From: Eudoraea chungangensis
Lineage (GTDB): Bacteria > Bacteroidota > Bacteroidia > Flavobacteriales > Flavobacteriaceae
Assembly (NCBI RefSeq): GCF_029360665.1
Contig: NZ_JARDUB010000006.1
Coordinates: 186,001 to 250,000 of the forward strand
Reading direction: 5' to 3'
DNA: 64,000 bases
Both the position numbers and the translations under genes were made by a program. Below the pieces are notes generated by a model. It was not told the DNA's origin, ran no database searches, and saw only the letters and a program-made list of their open reading frames with translations. Below, in pieces: positions 63,629 to 64,000 of the stretch (its first letter is position 1; each line of letters opens with the position of its first letter).

Positions 63629-64000
63629 GACTAATACCTGCAATTGATATTATTGAAGGGAAGTGTGTTCGACTCTCACAAGGCGATTACACTACCAAAA
63701 AGATATACAATGAAAGTCCCTTAGAAGTAGCCAAGGCATTTCAAAACCATGGAATTAAGCAGCTGCACTTAGTAGATTTAGATGGTGCAAAAGCAAGTCA
63801 TATTGTTAATTATAAAGTATTAGAAGAAATTGCTACTAAAACAGATCTTCTGATTGATTTTGGCGGTGGATTAAAATCGGATGAGGATTTGAAGATAGCC
63901 TTTAATTCCGGAGCGAGGCAGATTACCGGGGGTAGTATTGCAGTGAAAGACCCGGAAACATTTAACAATTGGCTTATCACCTATGGGGGAGACAAGATAA
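63625..64000 (+). CDS. hisA: HisA, phosphoribosylformimino-5-aminoimidazole carboxamide ribotide isomerase (partial)
   Basis: The ATG at 63625 overlaps the GNAT stop. The frame reads [20 protein letters not shown], then [28 protein letters not shown] and [17 protein letters not shown] with [11 protein letters not shown], the (beta/alpha)8 pattern of HisA with the first catalytic Asp in PAIDI. The gene runs off the window end after about 125 codons. HisF and HisIE would be expected next. Confidence 0.95.
   Translation, partial: MRLIPAIDIIEGKCVRLSQGDYTTKKIYNESPLEVAKAFQNHGIKQLHLVDLDGAKASHIVNYKVLEEIATKTDLLIDFGGGLKSDEDLKIAFNSGARQITGGSIAVKDPETFNNWLITYGGDKI

Noticed and set aside
1-64000. CRISPR arrays, insertion sequences, prophage, tRNA and rRNA genes
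   Set aside because: No regular repeat-spacer pattern, transposase, integrase, phage structural gene or tRNA T-arm signature was found by reading; a covariance-model scan was not possible here.

Overview
The window is a chromosomal segment of a Bacteroidota bacterium, most likely a marine member of the Flavobacteriaceae. The evidence is a PorX-type regulator, an LpxC-FabZ fusion, a bifunctional HisB, promoters of the TTTG / TAnnTTTG type, many signal peptides and SPII lipoproteins, AT-rich DNA, and several sulfatases with a GH127 enzyme. No tRNA, rRNA, CRISPR array, insertion sequence or phage gene was seen.

Region 1 (1-9030) is housekeeping and envelope: the end of a PabB-like gene, tilS, dsbD (ATGA-coupled to tilS), a penicillin-acylase-family hydrolase, a YifB/ComM ATPase and a lipoprotein esterase. 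Region 2 (9030-24290) is a loose set of small secreted or lipoproteins (acidic lipoprotein, DUF302, Kazal-like, PliG-like, DUF3124), an M13 peptidase, a cupin, DinB, MarC, an amidohydrolase, a class V aminotransferase, a YpfJ-type zinc peptidase and an HdeD-like protein. It also contains decayed genes and structured intergenic DNA.

Region 3 (24440-45404) is the most distinctive accessory part, a sulfate-ester and glycan-handling island. It has three formylglycine-type sulfatases, a GH127 beta-L-arabinofuranosidase-like enzyme, a Tat-exported Gfo/Idh/MocA oxidoreductase, an IorAB-like molybdenum hydroxylase, two PAPS-independent arylsulfotransferase homologues, a PAPS-dependent sulfotransferase, a MltF-like lytic transglycosylase, a secreted alpha/beta hydrolase and NIPSNAP/ABM-like proteins. 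No SusC/SusD pair is present, so it is not a canonical polysaccharide utilisation locus.

Region 4 (45559-58024) is conserved core: porX divergent from an HD-domain hydrolase, then lpxD, lpxC-fabZ, lpxA, efp, a second LpxD-like gene, sucD, fabG, a vWA-like membrane protein and a prohibitin-family protein. Region 5 (58036-64000) is the histidine operon hisGDCBH, a GNAT gene and hisA (cut by the window end). It is preceded by a readable attenuator: a 17-residue leader peptide with three His codons, an antiterminator arm inside the leader gene and a Rho-independent terminator.

The strongest hunt results are the his attenuator with two mutually exclusive structures, the sulfate-ester island holding both kinds of sulfotransferase beside sulfatases, a pair of distant secreted paralogues each built from two copies of an unnamed domain, and three decayed ORFs whose in-frame stops are all TAG.
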